From: an uncultured Prevotella sp.
GTDB taxonomy: Bacteria > Bacteroidota > Bacteroidia > Bacteroidales > Bacteroidaceae
NCBI GenBank assembly: GCA_905235905.1
Contig: CAJONO010000212.1
Coordinates: forward strand, 1 to 32,587
DNA: 32,587 bases
Reading direction: 5' to 3'
The notes beneath the pieces are model-generated. The model saw nothing but the letters and a program-made list of their open reading frames with translations. It searched no databases and had not been told where the DNA came from. The translations under genes were made by a program, and so were the position numbers. Shown piece after piece: positions 8,159 through 16,503 of this stretch. Position 1 is the stretch's first letter, and each line of letters starts with the position of its first letter.

Positions 8159-9847
8159 ATGTTTAGATTTGAAGACCCGAAATATTTGTATCTGCTGGCA
8201 TTGGTTGTGATGCTGGCATTGATTCGTTTCGTAACCTATCGCAATCAGCGGAAACGTATGCGCAAATTTGGCGACCCTCAATTGCTGAATAGCCTGATGC
8301 CAGACGTATCACGTTTACGGCCTACTTTAAAATTCTGGTTGCTCGAAGCCGCCTTGGCACTGCTTATCGTTATGTTGGCACGTCCACAGTTTGGCACACG
8401 TATAAGCCATGAGAAGCGGACAGGTATTGAGACCATTATCTGTATGGATATCAGTAACTCTATGCTGGCCGAAGACGTGGAGCCAAGCCGCCTTGACCGT
8501 GCGAAGATGATGGTTGAGAACATGGTAGACAATTTCACCAACGATAAGATTGGTCTCATCGTATTTGCCGGGGAGGCTTTTGTACAGTTGCCCATTACGA
8601 GTGACTATGTCTCGGCTAAAATGTTCCTTTCAAATATCGACCCCTCGATGATGCAGAGTCAGGGAACCGATATAGCTGCGGCTATTCGTACGGGCCTGCA
8701 TAGCTTCACACAGCAGGAAAATATAGGAAAGGCTATCATCGTCATTACCGATGGTGAAGACCATGAAGGCGGTGCACTCGAAATGGCAAAGGAGGCAAAG
8801 GAGAAGGGCATGCGTGTCTACGTCTTGGGCGTTGGCTCCACCAAAGGGTCACCCATCCCCATCCCCGGCACTGGCGATTATATGCGTGACAATACGGGCA
8901 ACACAGTGATGTCGGCACTCAACGAACAGATGTGCAGCGAAATTGCACAGGCGGGAGGAGGTGCCTACATACATGTGGAAAACAACTCGAATGCCCAGCG
9001 ACTTCTTGACGAGGAACTCGACAAGTTAGAGAAAAACGAGACAGAGAGTACCATTTATAGTGAATATGATGAGCAGTTTCAGGCGGTAGGCTGGATAGTC
9101 CTCTTGCTTCTTGTCCTTGAGGTGTGTATTCTCGATTGCAAGAATCCGTTTATGAAGAATGTTTCATTGTTTGGTAAAAAGAAAAAGATTGTTGCCGCCT
9201 GCCTCTTGATGGTGGCAGTTGGTGTGCAGGCACAGACAGACCGCCAGTACATTCGGCAGGGCAATAAGATGTTCCAACGGGGTGACCTTGAAAAGGCTGA
9301 AGTTGCCTATACCAAGGCTGTAGAGAAAAACGACAAGAATCCTCAGGCACATTACAACTTAGGACGTGTGTTGCAGGAGCAGAAGAAAGATTCTGCTGCC
9401 GTCGAGGCCTACCAACGGGCAGGACGCTTGGAAACGAACCCCTTGCGTAGGTCGCAGGCTTATCACAATATGGGGGTAATTTGTCAGCAGGGCAAACTCT
9501 ATGGCGAGGCAATCGAGGCATATAAGCAGGCTCTCAGACTGAATCCTGCCGACGATGCTACACGGTATAATTTGGTGCTTTGTAAACATCAGAAACAAAA
9601 ACAAGACCAGCAGAAGCAGGAACAGCAGCAGGAGCAGAACCAGCAGGAACAAAAGCAAGAGCAGCAAAAGCAGAATCAGCAAAAGAAGGATGAGAAAGAC
9701 GAGCAGCAACAACAGAAACCTGAGCCCAAGATGAGCAAGGAGAATGCCGAGCAACTTCTGAATGCTGCTATGCAACAAGAGAAGAATACCCAGCAGCGCA
9801 TGCAACAGAAGAAAGGACAGCGCCAGCAGAATGAAAAGAACTGGTAG
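8159..9847 (+). CDS. BatB-BatC fusion: vWA domain membrane protein continuous with a TPR protein and a Q/K/E-rich tail
   Basis: MIDAS CMDISNSMLAEDVEPSRLDRAK; after the BatB-like C-terminal TM, KKKKIVAACLLMVAVGVQAQ resembles a BatC signal peptide, followed by TPRs. Confidence 0.88.
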   Translation: MFRFEDPKYLYLLALVVMLALIRFVTYRNQRKRMRKFGDPQLLNSLMPDVSRLRPTLKFWLLEAALALLIVMLARPQFGTRISHEKRTGIETIICMDISNSMLAEDVEPSRLDRAKMMVENMVDNFTNDKIGLIVFAGEAFVQLPITSDYVSAKMFLSNIDPSMMQSQGTDIAAAIRTGLHSFTQQENIGKAIIVITDGEDHEGGALEMAKEAKEKGMRVYVLGVGSTKGSPIPIPGTGDYMRDNTGNTVMSALNEQMCSEIAQAGGGAYIHVENNSNAQRLLDEELDKLEKNETESTIYSEYDEQFQAVGWIVLLLLVLEVCILDCKNPFMKNVSLFGKKKKIVAACLLMVAVGVQAQTDRQYIRQGNKMFQRGDLEKAEVAYTKAVEKNDKNPQAHYNLGRVLQEQKKDSAAVEAYQRAGRLETNPLRRSQAYHNMGVICQQGKLYGEAIEAYKQALRLNPADDATRYNLVLCKHQKQKQDQQKQEQQQEQNQQEQKQEQQKQNQQKKDEKDEQQQQKPEPKMSKENAEQLLNAAMQQEKNTQQRMQQKKGQRQQNEKNW

Positions 9848-9905
9848 TACGGTTAAAAAGAGTTAATAATCGCTCTTTAGGCTTGACACGTATGATTTTT
9901 TTTCG

Positions 9906-9913
9906 TAATTTTG
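9906..9913 (+). promoter_or_regulatory. Bacteroidetes-type -7 element TAATTTTG upstream of rpoD; TTGACA at 9883-9888
   Basis: Consensus match; 57 bp upstream of the rpoD start. Confidence 0.6.
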
Positions 9914-9969
9914 CAAACTTTTTGGAGTAAAAGGGTTTAAAAGATAACGCTAATAGCATAGTTTAAAGG

Positions 9970-10842
9970 ATGAGACAACTTAAAATTCAGAAGAGTATCA
10001 CTAACCGTTCGAGCGAGGCGCTCGACAAGTATCTCGTGGAAATTGGCCGTCAGCCACTCGTTACCATTGACGAGGAGATAGAACTTTCACAGGCTATCCG
10101 CCGTGGAGGACTTGAGGGTGAAAAGGCACGTGAGCGGCTTGTCAAGGCCAATTTGCGTTTCGTGGTTTCGGTAGCCAAACAGTATCAGCATCAGGGTCTT
10201 TCGCTGACCGACTTGATTGACGAGGGAAACGTGGGACTCATCAAGGCTGCTGAGAAATTTGACGAGACTCGTGGTTTTAAGTTTATATCATACGCTGTCT
10301 GGTGGATTCGCCAGAGCATATTGCAAGCTATCGCCGAGCAGAGCCGAATTGTCCGCCTGCCACTGAATCAGAGTGGTGCTCTGAGCAAAATTAATCAGGA
10401 AATAAACCGTTTTGAGCAAGAGCATCAGCGACGTCCGTCGGTCACTGAGCTGTCGGAACTTACTGGGGTTGACGATGAGAAGATTGAACAGTCGATGAAG
10501 GCCGACTCCCATCATTTGAGCATCGACGCTCCTTTCGGCGAGGACGATGACAATTCCATGGCAGATTTGCTGTCTTCGGGCGATGATAGCAGGACAGACA
10601 AGGCGGTAGACTTCGAGTCGCTTACCTCTGACTTAGATAACGTGCTTCGTAAAGTGCTCAAGGAACGCGAGTTGCGCATCGTCAAGGAGTGCTTCGGCAT
10701 TGGTTGTCATGAGAAAGGATTAGAGGAAATTGGCACTGAGATGGGGCTGACCCGTGAGCGTGTGCGCCAGATTCGTGAGAAATCGATAGCCAAGCTGCGT
10801 GAAAGCGGCTATGCCAAGATACTGATGAAGTATTTGGGTTAG
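9970..10842 (+). CDS. rpoD: RNA polymerase primary sigma factor RpoD/SigA (short Bacteroidetes type)
   Basis: EALDKYLVEIGRQPLVTIDEEIELSQAIRRG, DLIDEGNVGLIKAAEKFDETRGFKFISYAVWWIRQSI, C-terminal region 4. Confidence 0.95.
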   Translation: MRQLKIQKSITNRSSEALDKYLVEIGRQPLVTIDEEIELSQAIRRGGLEGEKARERLVKANLRFVVSVAKQYQHQGLSLTDLIDEGNVGLIKAAEKFDETRGFKFISYAVWWIRQSILQAIAEQSRIVRLPLNQSGALSKINQEINRFEQEHQRRPSVTELSELTGVDDEKIEQSMKADSHHLSIDAPFGEDDDNSMADLLSSGDDSRTDKAVDFESLTSDLDNVLRKVLKERELRIVKECFGIGCHEKGLEEIGTEMGLTRERVRQIREKSIAKLRESGYAKILMKYLG

Positions 10843-10853
10843 CGCTTCTTTCT

Positions 10854-10895
10854 TTTCAGTAGTCCTCTTGCAAATTTCAGTAGTCCTTTTGCAAA
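10854..10895 (+). repeat. 21-bp tandem direct repeat TTTCAGTAGTCCT(C/T)TTGCAAA between rpoD and pgi
   Basis: Two adjacent copies, 20/21 identical. Confidence 0.85.
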
Positions 10896-10925
10896 AAAGC
10901 ATACTTTTCAATAAAATAATTCAAA

Positions 10926-12278
10926 ATGAAGAACATTAGTCTTGACATCACGAAGGCTGCCTGCTTCTTAGAGGCTGGCGCAGTGAAGGCTTTCGAGCCG
11001 AAGGTAAAGGCCGCACAAGAGGCCCTGGAGAATGGTACATGTCCTGGAAACGACTTCCTCGGATGGCTGCATCTGCCCACCGGGATCATGCCCGCCTTCC
11101 TCGACGAGATTGAGGCTACAGCCAAGGTGCTGCGCGAGAACTGCGAGGCTGTGGTTGTGGCCGGTATCGGTGGAAGCTACCTGGGTGCGCGTGCCGTCAT
11201 CGAGGCACTGAGCAACTCATTCGGCTGGCTCGTACAAGATCAGAAGAATCCGACGATTCTCTTTGCAGGCAATAACATCGGTGAGGACTATCTGTTCGAA
11301 CTGACTGAATACTTGAAGGGAAAGAAGTTTGGCGTAATCAATATTTCAAAGTCGGGTACGACGACCGAGACCGCCCTGACCTTCCGTTTGCTGAAGAAGC
11401 AGTGCGAGGCTCAGCGCGGCAAGGAGGAAGCCAAGAAGGTGATTGTGGCCGTGACCGATGCCAAGCGCGGTGCTGCCCGTACCTGTGCCGACAAGGAGGG
11501 TTACAAGAGCTTCATTATTCCCGACAATGTAGGTGGTCGCTTCTCGGTGCTCACGCCGGTGGGTCTGCTGCCCATTGCCTGCGCTGGTTTCGATATCAAG
11601 GCGCTGGTCGAGGGTGCCCAGACTATGGAGAAGGCCTGCGGCAAGGACGTTCCCTTCGAGGAGAACCTCGCTGCCCAGTATGCTGCCGTGCGCAACGGTC
11701 TGTATCAGGCAGGCAAGAAAATTGAGATTATGGTGAACTACCAGCCGAAACTGCATTTCGTCTCTGAATGGTGGAAACAGCTCTATGGAGAGTCGGAAGG
11801 CAAGGACAAGAAGGGCATCTTCCCCGCCAGCGTCGATTTTACGACCGATCTGCACTCCATGGGTCAGTGGATTCAGGACGGCGAGCGTACTATCTTCGAG
11901 ACTGTCATCTCGATTGAGGAGCCCGAAAAGAAGTTGCTGTTCCCTGAGGACGAGGAGAACCTGGATGGTCTGAACTTCCTTGCTGGCAAGCGTGTGGATG
12001 AGGTGAACAAGATGGCTGAGCTCGGTACCCGTCTGGCTCATGTCGATGGTGGTGTGCCCAACATCCGCATCTCTGTGCCCAAGCTCAACGAGTTCTACAT
12101 CGGCCAGCTCATCTACTTCTTTGAGATTGGCTGTGGCATCAGTGGCAATGTGCTTGGTGTGAATCCGTTCAACCAGCCCGGCGTGGAAGCCTACAAGAAG
12201 AATATGTTTGCCCTGCTCGACAAGCCTGGCTACGAGGCAGAGTCGAAGGCCATTAAGGAACGTCTGGCAAATGAATAA
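10926..12278 (+). CDS. pgi: Glucose-6-phosphate isomerase
   Basis: [54 protein letters not shown]. Confidence 0.97.
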   Translation: MKNISLDITKAACFLEAGAVKAFEPKVKAAQEALENGTCPGNDFLGWLHLPTGIMPAFLDEIEATAKVLRENCEAVVVAGIGGSYLGARAVIEALSNSFGWLVQDQKNPTILFAGNNIGEDYLFELTEYLKGKKFGVINISKSGTTTETALTFRLLKKQCEAQRGKEEAKKVIVAVTDAKRGAARTCADKEGYKSFIIPDNVGGRFSVLTPVGLLPIACAGFDIKALVEGAQTMEKACGKDVPFEENLAAQYAAVRNGLYQAGKKIEIMVNYQPKLHFVSEWWKQLYGESEGKDKKGIFPASVDFTTDLHSMGQWIQDGERTIFETVISIEEPEKKLLFPEDEENLDGLNFLAGKRVDEVNKMAELGTRLAHVDGGVPNIRISVPKLNEFYIGQLIYFFEIGCGISGNVLGVNPFNQPGVEAYKKNMFALLDKPGYEAESKAIKERLANE

Positions 12279-13071
12279 AGCCCCCCTTTCGTCCCCCGTG
12301 GGGGATACAATAGCATCTGAAGCCTCCTCGGGGGCAGCAGGGGGGGCTATTGCGCAATACTTAGGGAAGCACGGTTTTGAGGCACTGCACCCCAAAGCCG
12401 TGCTTTTTGATATGGACGGGGTGCTCTATGACTCGATGCCCAACCATGCCGTAGCCTGGCAAAAGTCGATGGAGAGGTTTGGCATCAAGATGCTCCCGCA
12501 GGATGCCTACGCCACCGAAGGAGCACGAGGAGTAGATACTATCAGGCAGATGGTCAGGAAACAGCAAGGACGTGACATCGACGAGGCAGAGGCCCAACGC
12601 ATGTACGATGAGAAGACACGCATTTTCCATCAGATGCCCGAGCCAAACATTATGCCTGGCGTTCTCGAACTAATGGCGCAAATCCATGCCGACGGCCTGT
12701 TAGTGGGGGTGGTCACAGGTAGTGGCCAGCGTCCCCTTATCAATCGACTTCTCAAGGATTTTGGCCGTTTCTTGGACGAGAGCCAGATAACAACGGCTTA
12801 CGATGTGAAGCAGGGGAAACCGAACCCCGATCCCTATCTCAAGGGGCTGCAAAAAGCAGGAAACCTCGAGCCATGGGAAGCAGTGGTAGTCGAGAACGCC
12901 CCACTTGGTGTCCGTGCCGGCGTTGCTGCCCGTATTTTCACTATTGCAGTTAATACTGGTCCCTTGCATGCAGATGCCTTGCTGCAGGAGGGTGCCAACC
13001 TCATTTTCAGCCAGATGCCCGAATTGAGCAGGCAATGGCAACATCTTTTCAGCTATGATAAACCAAGATGA
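12271..13071 (+). CDS. HAD-family hydrolase (beta-phosphoglucomutase/phosphatase-like)
   Basis: [58 protein letters not shown] at 12271 is the plausible start; the ORF-track start at 12208 lies deep in pgi. Confidence 0.9.
   Translation: MNKAPLSSPVGDTIASEASSGAAGGAIAQYLGKHGFEALHPKAVLFDMDGVLYDSMPNHAVAWQKSMERFGIKMLPQDAYATEGARGVDTIRQMVRKQQGRDIDEAEAQRMYDEKTRIFHQMPEPNIMPGVLELMAQIHADGLLVGVVTGSGQRPLINRLLKDFGRFLDESQITTAYDVKQGKPNPDPYLKGLQKAGNLEPWEAVVVENAPLGVRAGVAARIFTIAVNTGPLHADALLQEGANLIFSQMPELSRQWQHLFSYDKPR
12279..12348 (+). repeat. G/C-rich imperfect inverted repeat at the pgi/HAD junction
   Basis: AGCCCCCCTTTCGTCCCCCG ... TCGGGGGCAGCAGGGGGGGCT. Confidence 0.75.
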
Positions 13072-13345
13072 CCGCTGGGAAAAGCATTACAACGAGATAG
13101 TGCAGTTTATGGAAGCCAACAAGCGGCGACCCTCCAAATATTGTGCTGAGGAACGACACATGCAGCATTGGCTCAAGTACAACAAAAAACTGGCTACACA
13201 AGGAAAATTGCCAGAGGAGAGGGAAGGGAGATTCAACGAACTGCTCTCCTTGGCAAAATCAATGCAGCGCCTTAACCAGTATGCCTATGCCGACGACACC
13301 AAGCGGAATCGAGAAGCAGTCAGTTCTCAATTGTCGCTGTTTTAG
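13055..13345 (+). CDS. Small protein resembling a single helicase-associated (HA) domain, with C-terminal QLSLF
   Basis: WEKHYNEIVQFMEANKRRPSKYCAEERHMQHWLKYNKKLATQGKLPEEREGRFNELL pattern; overlaps the HAD stop by 17 nt. Confidence 0.75.
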   Translation: MINQDDRWEKHYNEIVQFMEANKRRPSKYCAEERHMQHWLKYNKKLATQGKLPEEREGRFNELLSLAKSMQRLNQYAYADDTKRNREAVSSQLSLF

Positions 13346-13886
13346 TCGTATCGCCAGAAGTGTCAAGATCGGTGTCGCGCTCAATGTGTATGCCCCTTAA
13401 ATTGTCGACCGACAGCTTTAGCGGTATGAATTCATCGTCGCTTTCCGGCAACGACACGCTTACTGCAAACTCCAGTTCCTTGCCTTTTGCCCCAAGGAAA
13501 ATCATGCTCCGTAACAGGGCATTCTGCCTAAACGAATCGTCGAGATAGGAAGCAAACGAACTTTTTGTGAACACTTTCTTGAAGAAGGTGCTGCCATCCT
13601 GCCGCCCAACAATGACGGTGATACGGTTGTCGACAAACTGTTGGCCCGTCTCGTCCTTTACCAATGGCAGACTGTCGGAAGCCACTCGCTCTATTCGCAC
13701 TGAATAGCTGCGCTGCAACCAGTCGGCCTCGCTCGTTCTCACGTCGGCAGGCATGGCTATCGGTGCCTGTAGCCGTTTGGGTACATACTTCGTGGTGATG
13801 ATTTCCTTCTTTGGCTTCTGGTCTTTGCATGCTGGCACCAGCATCATGATGCCGGCAGCCAATAATAACGGTAATATTTTTTTCAT
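13320..13886 (-). CDS. Putative lipoprotein (DUF4738-like)
   Basis: MKKILPLLLAAGIMMLVPACKDQ lipobox; -7 element at 13896-13903 supports the start at 13886 rather than 13898. Confidence 0.7.
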   Translation of the reverse strand: MKKILPLLLAAGIMMLVPACKDQKPKKEIITTKYVPKRLQAPIAMPADVRTSEADWLQRSYSVRIERVASDSLPLVKDETGQQFVDNRITVIVGRQDGSTFFKKVFTKSSFASYLDDSFRQNALLRSMIFLGAKGKELEFAVSVSLPESDDEFIPLKLSVDNLRGIHIERDTDLDTSGDTTKTATIEN

Positions 13887-13895
13887 AATCAGAGA

Positions 13896-13903
13896 CAAAG
13901 TTA
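13896..13903 (-). promoter_or_regulatory. Bacteroidetes-type -7 element TAACTTTG for the lipoprotein gene
   Basis: Reverse complement of CAAAGTTA; consensus TAnnTTTG. Confidence 0.5.
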
Positions 13904-13965
13904 CAAAAAAAGGTCGTAACGGCGAAGTAATTTTAGAAGATTAACACTGTGTTTTTTAATTATAG

Positions 13966-14032
13966 GTTGAATTACCTCGCAATTCAGCATGAATTAGCGC
14001 ATAATCCAGCATGAATTGCGAGGTAATTCAAC
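13966..14032. repeat. Perfect 21-bp inverted repeat (GTTGAATTACCTCGCAATTCA / TGAATTGCGAGGTAATTCAAC) with 25-nt loop
   Basis: Direct reading, arms 13966-13986 and 14012-14032. Confidence 0.95.
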
Positions 14033-14054
14033 ATGTCCCTTCAAAGAGGCGTTT

Positions 14055-14867
14055 TTATGGGTTGTTTGTGGTAGGTCGCAGTTGCCAGAATGCCACTGCC
14101 GAGGCTGCGGCTACATTGAGTGAGTCTACGTGGTTTGCCATGGGTATGCGAGCCACAAAGTCTGCCGAGGCAATGGTTTCTTGTGGCAACCCGTCGCCCT
14201 CTGTGCCTACGACGATTGCTAATCGCTTTTGCTGTATGAGAACAGGGTCGTCGATAGATACCGAGTTGTCGGTAAGTGCCATGGCTACGGTGGTAAAGCC
14301 GAATTGGTGCAGATGGGGTAGGGGTGCGTCATACCATGTCCACGGCACTAAGAAGACGCTTCCCATTGACACGCGCACTGCTCGCCTGTTGAGTGGGTCG
14401 CACGAGTCGGGTGTCAGCAGTACGCCCTCGATGCCCAGTGCCGCTGCCGAGCGGAAAATGGCCCCGATGTTGGTGGTGTCCACCACACCATTGATGACAA
14501 CGATGCGGCTGGCGTTTCCACACACTTCGTCGATGGCTTTCGCTGCCGGCCTGCGCATGGCACAGAGCACCCCCCTTGTCAGCTTATATCCTGTTAGTTG
14601 TGCCAGTAGTTCTCGTTCGCCGGTATAGATGGGAATATTGGCACACTGCGCCATAATATCGGCAGCATCGCCAGTGATGTGGCGCTGTTCGCAGAGCAAG
14701 GCCAAAGGCTCGTAGCCGGCAGCGAGAGCCACCCGAATCACCTTGGGGCTTTCTACGATGAAGATGCCCTTTGAGGGTTCCAGGTTGTTGCGGAGTTCGG
14801 CTTCCGTGAGCCTGCTGAACATCTCGACGCCGGAATGGGAGAGTGACGATATTTTAACAATAGGCAT
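14055..14867 (-). CDS. TrmH/SpoU-family RNA methyltransferase
   Basis: VVINGVVDTTNIGAIFRSAAALGIEGVLLTPDSCDP, VVGTEGDGLP, IPMANHVDSLNVAAASAVAFW. Confidence 0.93.
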   Translation of the reverse strand: MPIVKISSLSHSGVEMFSRLTEAELRNNLEPSKGIFIVESPKVIRVALAAGYEPLALLCEQRHITGDAADIMAQCANIPIYTGERELLAQLTGYKLTRGVLCAMRRPAAKAIDEVCGNASRIVVINGVVDTTNIGAIFRSAAALGIEGVLLTPDSCDPLNRRAVRVSMGSVFLVPWTWYDAPLPHLHQFGFTTVAMALTDNSVSIDDPVLIQQKRLAIVVGTEGDGLPQETIASADFVARIPMANHVDSLNVAAASAVAFWQLRPTTNNP

Positions 14868-14934
14868 GCTCGTTATTTTCTGTTTGTAGTTTCGGCTCCG
14901 TAACGTTCAGAGACGCTGTTGGCTACCGAGAGTG

Positions 14935-14942
14935 CAAAATTA
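14935..14942 (-). promoter_or_regulatory. Bacteroidetes-type -7 element TAATTTTG for the RNA methyltransferase gene
   Basis: Consensus TAnnTTTG on the minus strand (CAAAATTA on plus). Confidence 0.5.
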
Positions 14943-14998
14943 CGACTTTTTTCGTAAAAAAGTGTGTGGTTGTGCCAACATTTTTTCAGAAAAAGTTG

Positions 14999-15006
14999 TA
15001 TCTTTG
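14999..15006 (+). promoter_or_regulatory. Bacteroidetes-type -7 element TATCTTTG for the HD hydrolase gene
   Basis: Consensus TAnnTTTG, 28 bp before ATG 15034; argues against the ORF-track start at 14932. Confidence 0.55.
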
Positions 15007-15033
15007 CACCGCTTTTCATTATTACATCCAAAA

Positions 15034-15648
15034 ATGGAGAAAAAAGACTTTCAAGATGCCTTAGAACGGCATGCGTCACAAATTGAAGAAATGCGGCTTG
15101 TGGCTCATGAATTGCATCAGAATGTGAACCAGTCATACGGAGAGGGCCTGCCATACGGCTACCATCTCGACATGGTTGCCCATGTAGCAAGAGAGTATGG
15201 CCATTTGGTCTGTGCGAGCGAGAGCGACGTGATTCCCCTGATGTTTGGCGCCTATTTTCATGATGCCATAGAAGATGCGCGTCTTACATATAATGATGTG
15301 AAGAAGATTGCTGGCAGGCAAATGACGGACGAACAGGCACTAATGGCCACTGAGATTGTCTACGCACTGACCAACGACAAGGGGCGCACCCGTGCCGAGC
15401 GGGCTGGCGAGAAATACTATGCCGGCATACGTGTAACGCCCTATGCGCCGTTTGTGAAGCTCTGTGACCGGCTGGCCAATCTCACTTTCTCCTTTACGGG
15501 TGCCGACAGTTTCAACAACCGTATGAAAGACGTCTACAGGCAGGAGTTGCCCCACTTCCTTGCTTCAGTCCGTTCGCATAGCAATGACATACGCTTTGCC
15601 GTACCAGAAGAAATCGTAGGGCGAATGACCGAACTCGTTGAGAATTGA
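15034..15648 (+). CDS. HD-domain phosphohydrolase, possibly (p)ppGpp hydrolase-like
   Basis: YGYHLDMVAHVA, GAYFHDAIEDARLTYNDVKKIAG, VKLCDRLANL. Confidence 0.8.
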   Translation: MEKKDFQDALERHASQIEEMRLVAHELHQNVNQSYGEGLPYGYHLDMVAHVAREYGHLVCASESDVIPLMFGAYFHDAIEDARLTYNDVKKIAGRQMTDEQALMATEIVYALTNDKGRTRAERAGEKYYAGIRVTPYAPFVKLCDRLANLTFSFTGADSFNNRMKDVYRQELPHFLASVRSHSNDIRFAVPEEIVGRMTELVEN

Positions 15649-15650
15649 AA

Positions 15651-16502
15651 ATGAAGTACTTAGGAAAGTTGCTGATGCTGGGTTGTGCAGCCGTTTTTTC
15701 CATGGCTGCCTGTAAAGACGGTAAGACCAACGAACCGTACACCCCTGCCGATAGGTTAGAGTCTGACTCGCTGGTTGTCATGGAGCAAGCGAAAACCGAT
15801 TCCTTGGCAGAAGTCGAGGCCAAGATGCCTGTAGCAGCCGACGAGCTGTTCGACGACTTCTTCTTCAACTATGCTACCAGCAAGCGCCTGCAGTTAGAGC
15901 GCACCGTCTTTCCCCTTCCTGTCCGAAAGGCCGATGGCCAGGAGCAGATAGGGCGGAAGCAATGGAAAATGGAACACTTCTTCATGCAGCAGGACTACTA
16001 TACCCTGCTTTTCGACTCGCCTGAAGAAGTAGAACTGGTGACCGACACGACGGTGAGCCATGTCGTCGTCGAGCATGTAATGCTGGCCGACGCAACCGTT
16101 TGCCAGTACCTGTTCAACAGGCAGAAGGGCATTTGGAGGCTTACGGAAATCGTGTACCAGCCACTGTCTCATAACCCGAATGCCCAGTTCTTCAGCTTCT
16201 ATCAGAGATTCGTGGCCGACTCCCTGTTCCAGCAGGCGAGCTTGGCGAAGCAGATAGACTTTCTGGGGCCCGACTCCGAGGACGATTTCCAGACGATCGA
16301 GGGAGTCATCACCCCCGACTTCTGGAGTGCCTTTGCTCCTGAGTTCCCTACTGGCGACCTCTATAATATAGTCTATGGTCACCAGAACCCGGCTGCCATT
16401 CAGAAGATATTCCTCATCAGGGGTATTGCCAACGGCTTAGAGGTGGAAGTGACCTTCGAACTGCAAAAAGGCCGATGGAAGCTAACTAAGCTCATGAACT
16501 GA
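15651..16502 (+). CDS. Putative lipoprotein (DUF4348-like)
   Basis: MKYLGKLLMLGCAAVFSMAACKDG lipobox; DELFDDFFFNYATSKRLQLERTVFPLP region. Confidence 0.7.
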   Translation: MKYLGKLLMLGCAAVFSMAACKDGKTNEPYTPADRLESDSLVVMEQAKTDSLAEVEAKMPVAADELFDDFFFNYATSKRLQLERTVFPLPVRKADGQEQIGRKQWKMEHFFMQQDYYTLLFDSPEEVELVTDTTVSHVVVEHVMLADATVCQYLFNRQKGIWRLTEIVYQPLSHNPNAQFFSFYQRFVADSLFQQASLAKQIDFLGPDSEDDFQTIEGVITPDFWSAFAPEFPTGDLYNIVYGHQNPAAIQKIFLIRGIANGLEVEVTFELQKGRWKLTKLMN

Positions 16503-16503
16503 T

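Noticed and set aside
9590-9840. Q/K/E-rich tail of BatBC as a separate repeat element
   Set aside because: Low-complexity coding tail that seems compatible with a TPR-type BatC; no clear nucleotide-level period.
9856-9878. AAAGAG...CTCTTT hairpin after batBC as a terminator
   Set aside because: Only a 6-bp A/T-rich stem with no convincing U-tract; too weak to call.
11346-12395. 349-aa minus-strand ORF opposite pgi
   Set aside because: Antisense shadow of conserved glucose-6-phosphate isomerase.
14011-14628. 205-aa plus-strand ORF opposite the RNA methyltransferase
   Set aside because: Antisense of a conserved methyltransferase and begins within the inverted repeat.
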